NCBI GenBank assembly: GCA_035236585.1
Contig: CP141132.1
Location: 82,326,880-82,390,879, forward strand
DNA length: 64,000 nt
DNA from: Warburgia ugandensis
Lineage: Eukaryota; Streptophyta; Magnoliopsida; Canellales; Canellaceae
Direction: 5' to 3'
The notes under the pieces were generated by a model. The model searched no databases. It worked only from the letters and a program-made list of their open reading frames with translations, and was not told the DNA's origin. The position numbers and the translations under genes were made by a program. Shown here in pieces: positions 1-12,274 of this stretch. Position 1 is the first letter of the stretch. Each line of letters starts with the position of its first letter.

Positions 1-758
1 CCAACCTGTCTCAGAAACACGGACTTCCATCTTTCCAAAGCCAGTTGCTTCCAGAGCAGAATAAGCTGCATCTACTTGAGCATCAAACATGTTATCATAA
101 TGCAACTTTGTCTTTGCATCATAAATACCAGAGTTTGGTTGGAAAAGAGCATAATTAAGATCAATATGCTCAGGATCACTTTTATATGCCAAAAAGGGGT
201 ATGCATTGATGTAGAAGGGGGCACCAGTCTGTGAAAAGAACTCCAATAGGGGCTTCATGTATTGAAATATGCTGTCTTTGAAAATACATGATGATGGAGG
301 AAAGGAATTGGCAAACACGGCCTCGGAATGTGGTGTTGAGACCTCAATCAAATTCTTCATATGAAGCCTGCCAATAGCACTATAAACATTCTTGACAGCC
401 CCCAGTAGAACTTCCATTAGTTCTGGATCTGATCCTCCCAACACTTCATTCCCTACAGCAATCCCACGAATATGTGTGCCCGGAAGAAAGGGCTGGACAT
501 TTTCTTTCAGCCAATTCATTGCATTATCTTCGTTCAGGCTCATTTCTTTTACATACCCATTGGGAATTCCGATTGTCAATTCAAGTCCGGAGCCTTTAAA
601 TGCCTTCAGAACACTATGATCAGCATCATAAATCCTGACATTTTTAACCTTTGCAGCTTTAAGAAGCGTTACAACACTTTCAGGTGGAGGAATGTTATCT
701 GCGATCCTGCCATAATTTATCCCATAAGTTCCAGTAAATGCCTGCACTCTCATGAAAC
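1..758 (-). CDS. GH17 glucan endo-1,3-beta-glucosidase, main exon (3' end off window)
   Basis: The minus strand is open from 758 to the window edge and reads as the catalytic barrel of a plant family-17 beta-1,3-glucanase, a secreted enzyme that hydrolyses callose-type glucans in the apoplast. The mature start reads FTGTYGINYGRIADNIP near 690-745. GNEVLGGSDPEL near 420-450 carries the acid/base glutamate (codon at 445-447), and VSETGW at the left edge carries the nucleophile glutamate. NAYPFLAYKSDPEHIDLNYA and HYDNMFDAQVDAAYSALE are also typical. A clean acceptor (TGCAG followed by GTTTCATG on the minus strand) sits at 759-760, with two bases of a split codon, which fits the usual intron between signal peptide and catalytic domain. 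The C-terminal part lies beyond position 1, so any X8 domain or GPI signal cannot be judged. No frameshift or stop is seen. Confidence 0.93.
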
Positions 759-1398
759 CTGCATAACAATAGAAAGAGTTGCTTTAGTCAGACTGCAGGG
801 AAAGCCCTTCAATAGAATTGCAGTATATCCATTCCCATTACGTTTTTCCTTCAGAAACTCAGAGTTCTTCTCTAGGAATCAGGAAACAGGTTCATTATCT
901 AATAGAAAGACAGAATTGTTTTAAGCTTCCAGCTTTATCTTACATAATCACATACACTCTGAAGTTTTACAAAGTTGAGTGCCTAAAAACTGTGAGGTAC
1001 CGACAATGTTCGATTACTTCTATTTCATCCATAAATTCTGTAGCATCCACCTGTTCTTCTTTCACTCTTCTTCTCTTTGTATTACGTATTGTTTATATTA
1101 TATTATTTTTGTGTATAGTACTCGCATGACTCTCCAATCTTGATTTACATATTTCATAATCATATTCTGTATCACATACTACAACTCAAGATCAACTTAG
1201 GAATTTTAGATCTGTGGTTTAATAGATTGACAGTAATCGTTTCAAAGTGAAAGTGGTCCTGCAGTTGAACTTTATACCGAGACACATGAAAGCCTTGCAG
1301 TCCACAAATCAAAATTGTGTGACTTAAAATAGGAGAAAAATACTTCGCAAAGAATCTCAAAACACAAAAGCAATTCATTACCAGAACTAAAAGAAACT

Positions 1399-1640
1399 TA
1401 TTAAAGCACCAATAGGTAACAAGATCAGGGAAGGTAGACTTAGATGGTTTGAATACGTCCAATGGAGAACCAAAATGGCACCAGTTAGGAGTGAGTCAAT
1501 CCAAGTCAAAGACTCTACAAGGGCAAGGGGCAGGCCCAAAAGGAGGTGGATATAAATGATGGCAAAAGATTTTAAAACGTTTGGACTAAATGATGCCATG
1601 ACCCTTGATAGAAGGGAATAGAGGAACAAGAGGAAATTTT
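1399..1640 (+). mobile_element. 5'-truncated RTE-clade LINE, 3' fragment in the GH17 intron
   Basis: This stretch aligns with 39594-39830, the carboxy end of the RTE element elsewhere in the window. Shared blocks include caccaataggtaacaagat, atggcacca, gagtcaatccaa and ttggactaaatga. It encodes remnants of the C-terminal LINE motif (RWFGHVQ-type, here degraded) with several stops. It lies antisense to the host gene. No clear target duplication or GATGAT tail is visible, so the ends are approximate. Confidence 0.8.
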
Positions 1641-2470
1641 CCAAGTTTGCCTCAAGTAGTTCCCCTTCAGAAAGTCAAGAATGATCTGAGAATTTGTATA
1701 CAACAATAGAACCCACGTACCAAAAATCTAACAGGACTGCCCTCAAAGGTCTGACTGCACATAACCAAGAGGATTTCTGCATGACAATCTTAAAAAGAAT
1801 CACCTAATTGCAACAGAGATCATGACCCTGGGAAAATTTTGATCCAATCTAATATGCCTTCTAGAAGAACTCTAACAAACACAATAGAAAAGGTTTAAGC
1901 CCGAAAGCAATCTCGAACTTTAGCAATTACCAACGCCTCATGGATATCAATTCAAGAAAATTAATGTTCCAAAACCCTAGTTAGTTTGCCACCAATTCCC
2001 GTGGATGGGAAAAACAAAATATTAGGAATAATGATGACCAGGGAAGTTGATGTTATTGTAACGCCTTGAAACGTAACAGGATCCAACTCAGCAAAAGGAA
2101 CCCTCTATCAGATTCGTCTTATCAACCAAAGGTTACTAGCAGATTCACAATCCGATACCAAACAACCAGGTAGTTCTTGAAAAGCTCAAACTCGTCAAAA
2201 TAATAGAGTTTGATCACGTATTGGAACCAATTCTGATCCCAACATACACCAAAAGTGGAAAATCAATTCTGAAGATGTGAACGAGCTAAGCTTAATTCAA
2301 ATCAAACAACAAACTAGAGAAAAACAAAAAAACAAAATTTTTGCACAAAAAATAGTTCAAAACCAAAGGTGAAGCAGATTCCCAATCCTTCTACATCGTA
2401 AAAGGCCAAAAAAAAATCCCAAAAAACCGACCATAATCCAAAATTTGAGAAGGACAGAGGAACACTGAAC

Positions 2471-2513
2471 CCAATAACAAAAAGGACAATCTTTGTTTCA
2501 ATTCAGTGTGCAT
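2471..2513 (-). CDS. Candidate first exon (signal peptide) of the GH17 gene
   Basis: An ATG at 2513 (minus) opens MHTELKQRLSFLLL, followed by a phase-1 GT donor at 2469-2470. Joined to the acceptor at 759-760 this gives a 21-residue leader ending GFMRVQA before FTGTYG, which has the shape of a cleavable signal peptide (basic start, leucine core, V-x-A cleavage site). A second possible donor further downstream in the same frame would give a longer leader. The implied intron is 1.7 kb and contains an RTE fragment. The same frame is open upstream to 2786, so the true start could be earlier. This is inferred from splice-site logic; no transcript is available. Confidence 0.4.
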
Positions 2514-2893
2514 ATTAATACAACCCAATTCAAAACAGTAGAGGAGAAAGCAAGTAAAGTAACAGAAGTACCGTCGTTTAAAGAGGAGAGGAAGATGCAG
2601 AGGAATAGAAGAAAGGTGGAAATGCCCATTATTGTTGGTGCGTGGAAAAGGAACAGTAGGCGCGAAAAAGTCGAGAAAGACGAATCGATTTGTAGTAGCG
2701 GGAAGAAGAATGACGAAGAGAGAAGGCGTTGGTTGTGGAGCAGCCGATGATGATACGATGGAAGGCGTCTTCCTCAGGCATGCCATACATAGACAGATAT
2801 TCCTAACACCAAGAGGGAAGTAATACTATCTCCAGATTGGGTGAGAATCTATTCCTTTGAAAGTAACGGGTTTTTCGCCTTTTCTTCCATTCA

Positions 2894-2957
2894 GCTGCTT
2901 CTTCTCCTTCTGCTGCTGCTGCTGCTGCCGCCGCCACTGTTGCTGCTGCTGCTTCTG
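2894..2957. repeat. CTG/CTT-rich trinucleotide repeat
   Basis: Interrupted CTG/CTT/CCG triplets. On the minus strand this reads as a poly-glutamine stretch inside a 93-codon open frame (2826-3107), and on the plus strand as poly-leucine. Both frames are probably by-products of the repeat. It lies about 400 bp upstream of the proposed GH17 start, so it may be promoter or 5' leader. Confidence 0.7.
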
Positions 2958-4197
2958 CAATTTCTTGTAGCCTGCTACAATCTCTCTCTCTCCGGATATC
3001 CTTTCCTTGGAAGGAAGCGGGAGAGCGGGAGACGGAAGGAAGAGATCCAAAGCCGCCTGCTTAAAACCGCCACGAGCCTGCTTCCTCCTGCTTTCTGCTT
3101 TTGGCATGCTTTTTCAGTTCCTGGGCATTTTTCTGTTTCTAATTCATTGTTTATTTGATAATTAATTAATTTTCATTGATTCTTTTCCTTTTAGGCATAA
3201 AAGGCAGTAGTACAACTTCGTATCTGCCTAAGATGTAATTGTTCTTTTGCTTTAGAAGATGGAGTTAAATTCTAAGGTGGATTCCACAATTTCCACGGGG
3301 CTAGTCATGAACGAATTGAATTCTGTCTAGTTGCCCCTCTAGTGTGTTACTACTATAAATAGTTTTAAAATTTTATTTTATTTAAAAAGATAAATCTTTT
3401 TCATCACATGTATCAAACTTTCTAAAAAAACCTAATTTTTGTCACTTTTTATCTTTTGGCTTCTTATTTTTTGAGTTTTCTTCAATATTACAACCTTAAC
3501 CTTTAACATAACTAATGTATAGAATATTATGTTTAGTTTAATTTATAATAATATAATTTTATGTTTAAGATGTTGTTAAATATGTTGCTTCTTTTTAAAA
3601 TTTAAGATTTTAAAATTTTGTTGTCTTTTTTTTAACTCATTCTCAAGTTTTCTAAAAATTTTGATTTTTTTCACTTAAACTTTGTAACTCTTCCGAATAA
3701 TTAAGTTTTTTTAAAAATATCAACTTTCTTTTCCCTTTTTTTTTCAAATAATTCAAGTATTCTTAATGTTTTTAATTTTAGGTAATTTACTAAATTAAGC
3801 ATGAATTTGTAAACTTATTATTGGTAAATATAGTTAAAAATGAAAATTGAAAGATTTAATTCTAATCCTAGTAATTCATATTTTGACTTTTTCTTCAATT
3901 TTTAAAAAATTTTAAAAATTGTCTGGGCAACTTATTTATGAATGCAAACTTTGTAACTATGGTGTGGTCTAGTATGCCAACAAGTATCTAATGCAGTCGA
4001 TGTACATAACATAGAAATCACCCTTGGAAAAGGGTGGACAATTACCTAGTGTAGCAGGTGCTGTGCAAAATTAATTGCAAAAGAAGATAAATCAACTAAA
4101 GTAATATTATCATCTAGGAGGTCTGTTAGATATCCAAAAATTGCTCAGCAACAATTGGACAAGTGAATATGTCATGGTGAACCAGAAAAGTTTTGTA

Positions 4198-4377
4198 GAG
4201 CTGGATCTAAGTGTTGGTTACGTCATAACTTGACATCTCTCTTAGAATATAGCGGTCACAGGTTTGAGTCATCGCTTTTCGTTTTGGCCTAGGATTAAAT
4301 TTAGGAGTGTATGTATGATTGAGAGAGTGTGCTAATGATTATCTTTGTTAACTCTTCACTATAAATAAATAATAAAA
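4198..4377 (+). mobile_element. Possible tRNA-derived SINE
   Basis: A sequence like a Pol III box A (gatctaagtgttgg, about 4204-4217) is followed 45 bp later by a near-consensus box B (ggtttgagtc, 4261-4270). The unit ends in an A-rich stretch running into a GAA repeat. Spacing and layout fit a plant SINE unrelated to the Au-like copies elsewhere in the window. No flanking target duplication was found, so this is a candidate only. Confidence 0.4.
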
Positions 4378-4406
4378 GAAGAAGAAGAAGAAGAAGAAGA
4401 AGAAGA
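4376..4406. repeat. GAA trinucleotide microsatellite
   Basis: About ten GAA units directly following the 3' end of the candidate SINE. They could have grown from its tail. Confidence 0.9.
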
Positions 4407-4511
4407 AAAACAACTATGCTCTAGTGTATTATGGTGTATCACTAATGGAATAAAATAGTTACTTATTTACAAAGTGGAAGAGACATGAAGAAATCTATCT
4501 CTAATTTATTA

Positions 4512-4514
4512 TTT

Positions 4515-4546
<32 letters not shown>

Positions 4547-4548
4547 TT
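4512..4548. repeat. TTTC tetranucleotide microsatellite
   Basis: About nine perfect TTTC units. The short open frame across it (4485-4715) is an artefact of the repeat. Confidence 0.9.
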
Positions 4549-7500
4549 TGATGTTACAAAGTTTGAGTGACTGTAATAGGACAACTTTTCATCCTATGGA
4601 AAAAATTCTCAAAAGGATATCTTTGTGGAGGCTTTTTTTCTACCTTCTTGATTCACCGATTTGGGTTCCACCTCCCACTAAGTGTGCTAAGGAATTAAGT
4701 TTGATTGGAGTATAGACCACACCTTAGGTTGTGATAATTGGAGTTCTCATCCATTAGATATTCACAATGATATTCAAGGACTCTATCCATCCATCTAATT
4801 TGATTTTCATTGCTAGTTATAGAGCTTCGTTGCATGAAAGTTGGGCATTTGCTTTAAGTGAATAGCTAATGGGATATATGTTGGAAAATGTGTGACAGGT
4901 CAAGAATATTTCTCGATTTGAATCAAGAACTTAAAAAACTTGATCTTGATCATACTTTTATCATGTGAACTAGTATTTAAAACTATAAATGATATAGAAG
5001 AACATACATTGTAAGGGTCAAAATTATGAACCTTTTTTTTGGTTCATTAGCTAAGATTTAGCACTCCTTACTTGATATTCTTCTTCTTTTGTAGGTAGCT
5101 CCAAATCCTAACACTTAAAACTAGAAGAGAGGGAAGAAAGAAAAAATTAAAAAATCATAACTTGGAAAACACTCTCCAAGGGATATTTCTAAACACCCAA
5201 ATTTGTCCTACAAACAATAAAATGAGAGTCAATCTTGTTTTACTTTGTTTTTTATCTCAATATTCTTTTACTTTCTTTCCAACCTTGTTTTACTTTATTC
5301 ATAATACTTTTACCTTGTTCTAAACTTTTACCTTGTTTAAAACCTTCTTCCCAATGATGAATAAAGCCTTGGTTATTATCAACCATCAAAAGAACTTGAA
5401 CGAAAAAATGTTAATTATTTCATAACATCTCGCCAATTCATCAATTTGATACTCTGTGACATATTAATAGCACATTGCAATATTTAATTACCCCTTTAGC
5501 TCTGCATGACATCCTTTTCTTAACACTGAGCAATTTTGGTGTCTACTGTCTTTTTTTTTGCGTCATACTATTTTTGTCAGCATGTGCTATGCTATTGTGG
5601 TTAGCTTTGTAATATGCTATTTGGTCATCATTGCACTACATTATTTCAGTTAGCACATAGCCATTTTATTTTTTGTTTCCATTTCTTAGTGCTGTCCCTT
5701 TTTTTATTAGCGCTTTACTATTTTAACTACTTTATGGAAAGTAGTTAACTTTATATTAGAGTTTTTAATTGACTGGTTAAGTATCCAAGGCATTTTGGTG
5801 TTTGGAAAAAGCTTGAATAATTACCCAAACAAAATGATAGGCGTTCATTAGCAATCTCTAAAGTAATCATTTTCATTTTAGCTCTTATTTAGTTTAGTTC
5901 AACTTTGTTTAGTTTAGCTTAACTTATTTTGAGTTTATTTTAGTTTATTTTTAATGTAGTTTAACTAGTTTAGTTTAAATTTTGTTATTCAATTATCTCT
6001 TTAGTTACTTTAATTCATTTTTCTTCTAGTCTTCCATTGTTTGATTTTTGCAATCTAAGCTAATATTAGTGTTGCACAATTCTTTAGGGAGAGGACTAGT
6101 AGTATATCTTGATATTTAAAAATATTCTTTTATAAGTTTCACAAACTTTTACTTTTGGGGTCCATAGCTCATTTTACTGGTCTTAGAAGTGGACTTAATT
6201 GGTCCATCTTTAGATATTAAGAATTCATATTTTTGCTTATTTTTCGTTCAAAAGGTTAGGTCTTGTAGCAAAAACTACAACTAGTAACTCAGTCATGATT
6301 TTCAATACAATAGCTAAAGGATTTACCAAAGACTACCAAGGCCTTGGATTTTTATGATATTTATAAGATGACCCACAATGAATATCATATTACACATGTG
6401 AGTATGGGTCTTATGTTGGATATCTTATTTCCTTTTTGAGTTTATAAACGTCTCAATGCACTTAGAATCAATCATAAATATATTTCATCATGAAATACAC
6501 CAAACATAAATATTATATCTTATTAGGTATATACATTTATTTAGTTCAAGTGCAATAATGGCTATACATATCTAGTAACATTTATTGCTCTAAATAGGTA
6601 AGCTCATTCTGTTTACAAAACAATTTCATATGTTATGTATGTTTAAGTTACCTCAAATGACCTGAGAATTGATCATTTCTATCTTATGAAAACATCTCAT
6701 TTGACAAGTATATTAGAATTAAGTTTCTCATTCCCAGGTTTACGTAAAGATGGTTTAGATTCTCACTTTTGTTTCTTTTTCTTTTTAATTGTGAGGCCAA
6801 GGTTTTCTTTTTGTAGAAGCAAAGAATTACAAAGCAAATCACTTACACATCCTCACTAATGCCCACTCCTAAATCTAATTCGGTTGAAGGGGAAAGTGGC
6901 GACTCAAACCTAAGATTAATTGTATTCTAGGGAAGATGCCAAGTTGTATTCTACCAATGTTGCTCGACATTTGTTGGCAATTATAGACTAAGGTTTAATT
7001 TCTTTGAAGATGGGTTAGGATTTGAAATATACTAATAATAATGGCTGAAAGCAGCAATTTGATAATCAAACAATGTTATGGAAGTATTAGAAATTACAAA
7101 TTTAATCACTACGAAAACATATGTCATAATAATACACGACAAATCCTTATTATACATATGGATTTAATTTAGAGGGAGCTGAAGTTAATTGAAAGGTAAC
7201 CTATTTTGATGAGGAGCAGCTTACCAAATATAGGATAGAGATGACCCACTTAACTTTGCTTGTCACCTAACATATCAGAGCCAAATTTTGCATATAACAT
7301 CCATGATGAGTTGACCAGTATGCAAACATATTTCAACACAGATTAAGGTTCTAGCCTTTCCCTTAGAAAGCTTCTTCGCACCCTATCCGTGGATTTAAGA
7401 TCTGCCATTCCAAGTAATGTGGGGATAATCCAATTTGCATATATGGCTCCTAAGGTATGACTTGAAAATCAAACTTCTCTTTAGAAACAAAAATTCACTT

Positions 7501-8599
7501 TAAAGAGCTAGGAAACCAATCCCTTAATGTGGGTGTAAACCAAATAGACTTCTTCACTATAAAAGAGTTTCTGTCTTGCATCTTGAGCTACTGAATCCTA
7601 GCTCTTTATCAACCTTACCAGCTTCTAAGATGGACTACACAGAACAGCCCTCAAACTATTGATTATCTTATTTTAACATAGATTTCTCTAAGTATTAATC
7701 TGATATTTTGTAGGTCTGAGTGTATTTCTAAGTATATACGTATAAGAATGATTACCACATTCTCCTATTTTGATAATCGTACCCGTCACGCCGCAAGCAC
7801 AATTTAGATTTGATACATGCAACAACTGTTGCATCTAATTTGGAATGTGTATAATTAATGAAAAAGGAAGAAAGGTATAATTTCATTATAATACTAATCT
7901 TAAAGTTGATATGGATGATCACTAAAGAAAAAAAATACTATAATGGATTATTGGCATGATTCATTTGTCAGTTGATCAAATTCATTAGTTGGAATATCAT
8001 ATATACTTTTGCTTTACATCAGATGATTCTTAACGTGTGGGCTTGCAGATTTGGACCCAGTGATACTTTCATCCTTGTTTCATTCATAGTAGTACAAAAT
8101 GTGCGTAGTACAAAGGATTTAGAACAAGAAAGGAGGCAATTTCTAATCTTAATCAAGTGTGAAAGATCCCAAGTTATGGTTTTCCAAATCTTAGTTTAAG
8201 GGAATGATAACAAGGAGCTTTACAAAACAGGTATATACTTAGACAACCTTATGAAGACAAAGGCACAAGCATGTGTTTCAGCTTCAGATTGAGGAAATTG
8301 GAGATGGTGAATCAAAAGTGGACTGAAAAAAGAATGGGATGGGATCACTCAAATGCTTTCTCCAACTCTCTTTTGCTTAAAAGCTTATATGAATTCATTC
8401 ATTAATGGGATGGTTGTAGAGTTAAACCCAATTAGTAGCATAAATTTTACAACGGCAAAACGTTTTTAGTTTTCAAGAAAATATTTCCAAGGTTTAAAAA
8501 CTAGGGCATAACTTTTGATAGTTATAAACACCATATAATCTAATCTAATTCAAAGATTTTAATATTTTATTTAATACTCTCCACCTTATCTTTTTAGGA

Positions 8600-8815
8600 C
8601 TTTTTGCAAAAATGCCATTAAGTTTTGACATATTTGCAAAAAAGTCCAATATTTTTTTAGTTTTGCAAATTTACCATTAAGTTTTTTATGAGCTTTTCAA
8701 AATTGTCATTTTGTTAAGTTTTAGCATATTTGCAAAAATGTCCAACTTTTGTAAATTTTCTATTAAGTTTTGGTAAACTTTGCAAAATTGCTATTCTGTT
8801 AAGTTTTCATCCTTC
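8600..8815. repeat. Degenerate tandem repeat, unit A only
   Basis: The block TTGCAAAA...TTAAGTTTT recurs about five times, with TTAAG at 8618, 8677, 8714, 8763 and 8799. Spacing alternates between long (59, 49) and short (37, 36), suggesting a two-part repeat of about 85-95 bp. The matching place in unit B (about 13920-13986) lacks it. Confidence 0.65.
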
Positions 8816-9970
8816 TTTATTGTTAGCTTTTACAAAAATTCATCATTAATTTCTTGGGGTACTTTATTAATTGGACGAGAGGCATCAATTTCCTCTTACA
8901 TGGCCAATTGCCAATACTTCTGGGATGCTACTTTTGAAAAGGTCTCAGAAATAGACAATATTTAAAGATTCACCATTTCTGTATATTTTTTAAATAAAAA
9001 TTGAATGTTTGGTGAAAATAAGGTTGAATTCGAAGTTCTCTCTCTCTATTTTACTTTTTTCCAATACCAAGTCAAACAAACAATGCATAAGGTAACCTGT
9101 TTTGAAAAAATACAGACTTGTAGACTGCATTTGGGTAGTGGGTTTCAGAAATTTGTCTTAAAAAAATACCTAATTGAGATATACTTTAAGTAGCCTAGAT
9201 ATTAGTATTAAAGAAAGGAAAAGAAAAAGGGAAAACCTAGAAACATAGAAGGCATTTACAATCCAAAGGGAGCGGAACCACCTAGATAGTTTGATCATCA
9301 GTCTCTTACTAGTGCTTTAAAAGGTTATAAATCTGAGTGGGCTCAAATTTACGAAGATTCAAGTAGTTTTCAATGTTGTCCTTCACTTAGGTGTTTCATG
9401 TACGAAATTTTCATCTACCTCGTGTTTTCTTAAGCTGCAACTGTACCATCTGACGTATAAAAAATGGACATGCTGACTTTGCTCTCCGGATCACGTTATG
9501 ATTCGTATCTGCCCAACTGCGATTACCTTCCTTTCTTCTTCTCTTTCCCACTAAAAAACAGTGCAAAGATAGCAACTTCTTTCTTCGACTCTCACCTTCA
9601 TCCCTCCATTCTCTTTATCATCTTCTTCTTCTCTATCTCCATTTTCTTCATCAACTGCTTCCCTTTCCTCTTGCAAATCTACTGCTAAAAGCCCCAGTTC
9701 TTATACTGCACTTTCTCTGCAAGGCAGCCCATGATCTGAACCGAGAAGTCTTGCTGTTTGCTTAAACATCTTAACAGTCTCTCTCACAAGAAAAGCCTTT
9801 CTCCCCGGTCCTGATGCCAATGCCGCCAAGGGTGAGAAAGACACGAAGAGACGAAAGGAGTCATCAGTTCGTCCACGAATGAGACAGGTCCCACTTTCTA
9901 TCTCTCATTCACAGTACACTATGCACGATTAATACGGACCCATGTCCTGCTTTGTTCTTTTTCTCAATTG

Positions 9971-10565
9971 AAATGCATTTTGAATTTTACTATATTTCTA
10001 TTGGTTTGCACAGTTCTATATCTGCTTATGCATTGCTTTCCAGTTAGACGAATTCTTGCTAATATTGGAAATTTGAGTTTTCTATTGGGTAGCAATTAAC
10101 TGATAAATGACAGTGGCTGGTATACATATGGATAATGCTTAGTAATTGGCATAAGATTTTTATTTGGTCATAGAATTTGTTGCAGAGAGAACTAAAATCC
10201 AGATTTTATAATTTCTATCCTGCCACAGATCCAAAACTAAACAGAAATCAGATACATCATCTGTTTCAAATTTTACTATTTTCCCGTTCGTTTGCGCAGT
10301 TTTAACTAGCTTACATGTTTCTTTCTAATTTGAGAAAGTTTTTGCTACTATCGGAAATTTGAGTTGTCAATTACCCCATTAAGATAATTGGTAACCAACG
10401 ACAGTGGCGGCATACGCGGATAATGTGTAGTAACTGGTTTAAAACATGGGACTGTTTTGTGCTAGAATTTGTTACAGAGGAGAACCATGTAAAATATGAT
10501 TTTCTAATCGGTATCCGGCCTCGAATCCATACAATTAACACAGCATATTGATTTTTAACAGAATC
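9971..10565 (+). repeat. Two tandem copies of a ~290-bp repeat
   Basis: Copy 1 (about 9971-10255) and copy 2 (about 10265-10565) share ordered blocks: gaaatttgagt, gacagtggc, ggataatg, tagaatttgttacagag or the gcagag variant, aatcagata. The same pair is present in unit B (27823-27979 plus 39883-40060, and 40060-40370), so the repeat predates the A/B duplication. Confidence 0.75.
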
Positions 10566-11271
10566 AGATAATGGTCATGATAAAAAGACCTTTCTCTGGC
10601 AAACAAAGATCTGGATACCCTATGAGATCCTAGACTCCGTCATTGAAGTTCCTGCACATTGAGAGGGAGCAAACTTGAAAGGCAATAGTTGCCATATACT
10701 GTTCGATACGCAATTAAGTCCTAACTTGGAGTGAACAAAGAGCTCTCAAAAGCCCAATACTATAATCAGGCACCTGTTCAACAGATCTTGCAAGTGTCTG
10801 CACTCATGCTTTGTGTTGAGAGAATCAGTGAATTGAACCAAAGGAGAAACTCAGGGAAACGACTTTCAACGGACAGTTGGTCTTTGGTACTTTTGGATGA
10901 AGTCTCAACATTTAAAGACTTCCAATCCCAATGCTGATAATGCTTGTTTGAGTTACTAACTCTCAGACGTTAGGTATTCCTTGTGGTAGTTGATGAAAGT
11001 AGGTTGAGCTACTTTCTTGATCCTTAACAGTTCTTAGCTCAGGAGTGAATAAAGTCAAAGAATAATTTGGTTTCTTTAGCAGTATACTCATCAATGGAAT
11101 CGTTAGCTAATTCTATAGCTGTCAGCTTCTGTGCTTAAACGGGTCAGTGAGTTTATTACCATACTACATAGCTTCTGTGGTTTAGTTACCTATGCCTTAT
11201 TTCTTGGCAATCAAACCTATCCGTCAAACTGATAGAATTAAACTTAAATGCATTATAAATAGAGTAAGAAA

Positions 11272-11382
11272 ATACATACATACATACATACATACATACA
11301 TACATACATACATACATACATACATACATACATACATACATACATACATACATACATACATACATACATACATACATACATA
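11272..11382. repeat. TACA tetranucleotide microsatellite
   Basis: About 28 near-perfect TACA units. The long Tyr-Val-Cys-Met and Ile-His-Thr open frames on the two strands are repeat artefacts. At the same place in unit B there is a SINE instead (41027-41209). Confidence 0.97.
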
Positions 11383-11630
11383 ATCAAAATTAGCAGCAGC
11401 ACTAGGAAGCAGCAGTAATTTATGAGTGTAAGCAGACGGAGAAAGTAGAAAACAGCCTATGACCTGAACGACCAGTTAGGACGATACTAGGTAACACCAT
11501 AAGAAGAGGATGCATGCTTTATTTCTGAACAGCGACCTTTTTCATTTCTTTACATTGATCATTTGTTTGCATGTCTGAAGTGCATCAGTTCAGCTGAGAC
11601 AGAGTTGGTAGGATATCTCATTCATCTATA

Positions 11631-11766
11631 TCATGGAAGGAAACTCGCGGCAAACGGACAACTGAGTATGAGCTTGGACTGGATTATAGGTGTTATCCAT
11701 TGATTCTGATTTCTTCACCGAAAATGCACATAGCCTCAGGTATTTTGATGTAAATTTCAACATGGA
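11631..11766 (+). pseudogene. Exon-like stretch of the duplicated unit, copy A
   Basis: This stretch aligns without indels to unit B (41513-41573 plus 41749-41826 after removing a SINE). Both copies translate in the same frame to related peptides with shared TTEYEL, DYRCYP, ISS and ASGILM. Copy A meets a stop right after ASGILM, while copy B reads on for another 14 or so residues. Most differences change the amino acid, so constraint is weak. I do not recognise the family. It may be a relic exon or chance. Confidence 0.3.
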
Positions 11767-11863
11767 ACTCTTTGAATGTCATTCGTAACTTCTGAAAATC
11801 TTTGGTATTCTTTCTTGGTTGATAAATTTTTCCATTTATTCAAATTGCTGAACCAAATGCCAT

Positions 11864-12005
11864 AAGCAAATATTTTGCAACGTGGATCTCATATCAAGGT
11901 CCTGGTCTATACCTCCTCATGGTTGGATCCAGCTTTAAGTTAGCAAATATTTTGCAATATGGCTCTCGTTATCAAGGTCCTAGGCTATACCTCCTCATGG
12001 TTTGG
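11864..12005. repeat. Two ~76-bp tandem repeats
   Basis: The unit aagcaaatattttgcaa ... ggtctatacctcctcatgg appears twice (about 11867 and 11943). The equivalent region of unit B (41925-42095) has the same repeat and an additional shortened copy, so the array predates the large duplication and grew in B. Confidence 0.8.
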
Positions 12006-12274
12006 TGAAAACCAATAACATTGTGTTGAAGACTAGGAACTTCGGACATTCATTCAGAAAACGAAGAGCTTCTGGAGCTTCAGGCGGTCCGCTGCTGTCT
12101 ACTAGACTAAAAAATTCAGTGTTGTATTCAACAACCACAGTTAACTTAGAAGCTTCAGGAATTAGTTCAGCTTGCATTCGTCTGCAATTGGAGTATGATG
12201 AATCTCATATTCTTATCTTTTCTGTTACACTCATAGAAGTGCTTCTGTTTCCTCTTTCCATTGTCTGCTTTTAG
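12002..12274 (+). CDS. Unrecognised 90-codon open frame in unit A
   Basis: An ATG-initiated frame containing GHSFRKRRASGASGGP and a hydrophobic tail. Unit B retains the downstream part of the DNA (ttgtattcaacaaccac onward) but not the frame, because of indels. There is no recognisable domain. It could be a relic exon of the duplicated gene, or it may not be coding. Confidence 0.15.
   Translation: MVKTNNIVLKTRNFGHSFRKRRASGASGGPLLSTRLKNSVLYSTTTVNLEASGISSACIRLQLEYDESHILIFSVTLIEVLLFPLSIVCF

Larger units (their letters stand above)
3160..7564. other. AT-rich intergenic DNA, no gene recognised
   Basis: No open frame of convincing length or known family was found here. It contains a SINE-like unit (about 4198-4377), two microsatellites (4376-4406 and 4512-4548) and long T- and TTTAG-rich stretches around 5880-6010 of the sort found in decayed LTR elements. 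I could not find paired LTRs or target duplications. Confidence 0.6.

Noticed and set aside
2826..3107. 93-codon minus frame with a poly-glutamine stretch (MPKAESRRKQARGGF...)
   Set aside because: It depends on the CTG/CTT repeat, has no conserved domain I recognise and sits in the likely GH17 upstream region. I could not support it as a gene.
11186..11383. Open frames of repeated Tyr-Val-Cys-Met and Ile-His-Thr
   Set aside because: Pure product of the TACA microsatellite.
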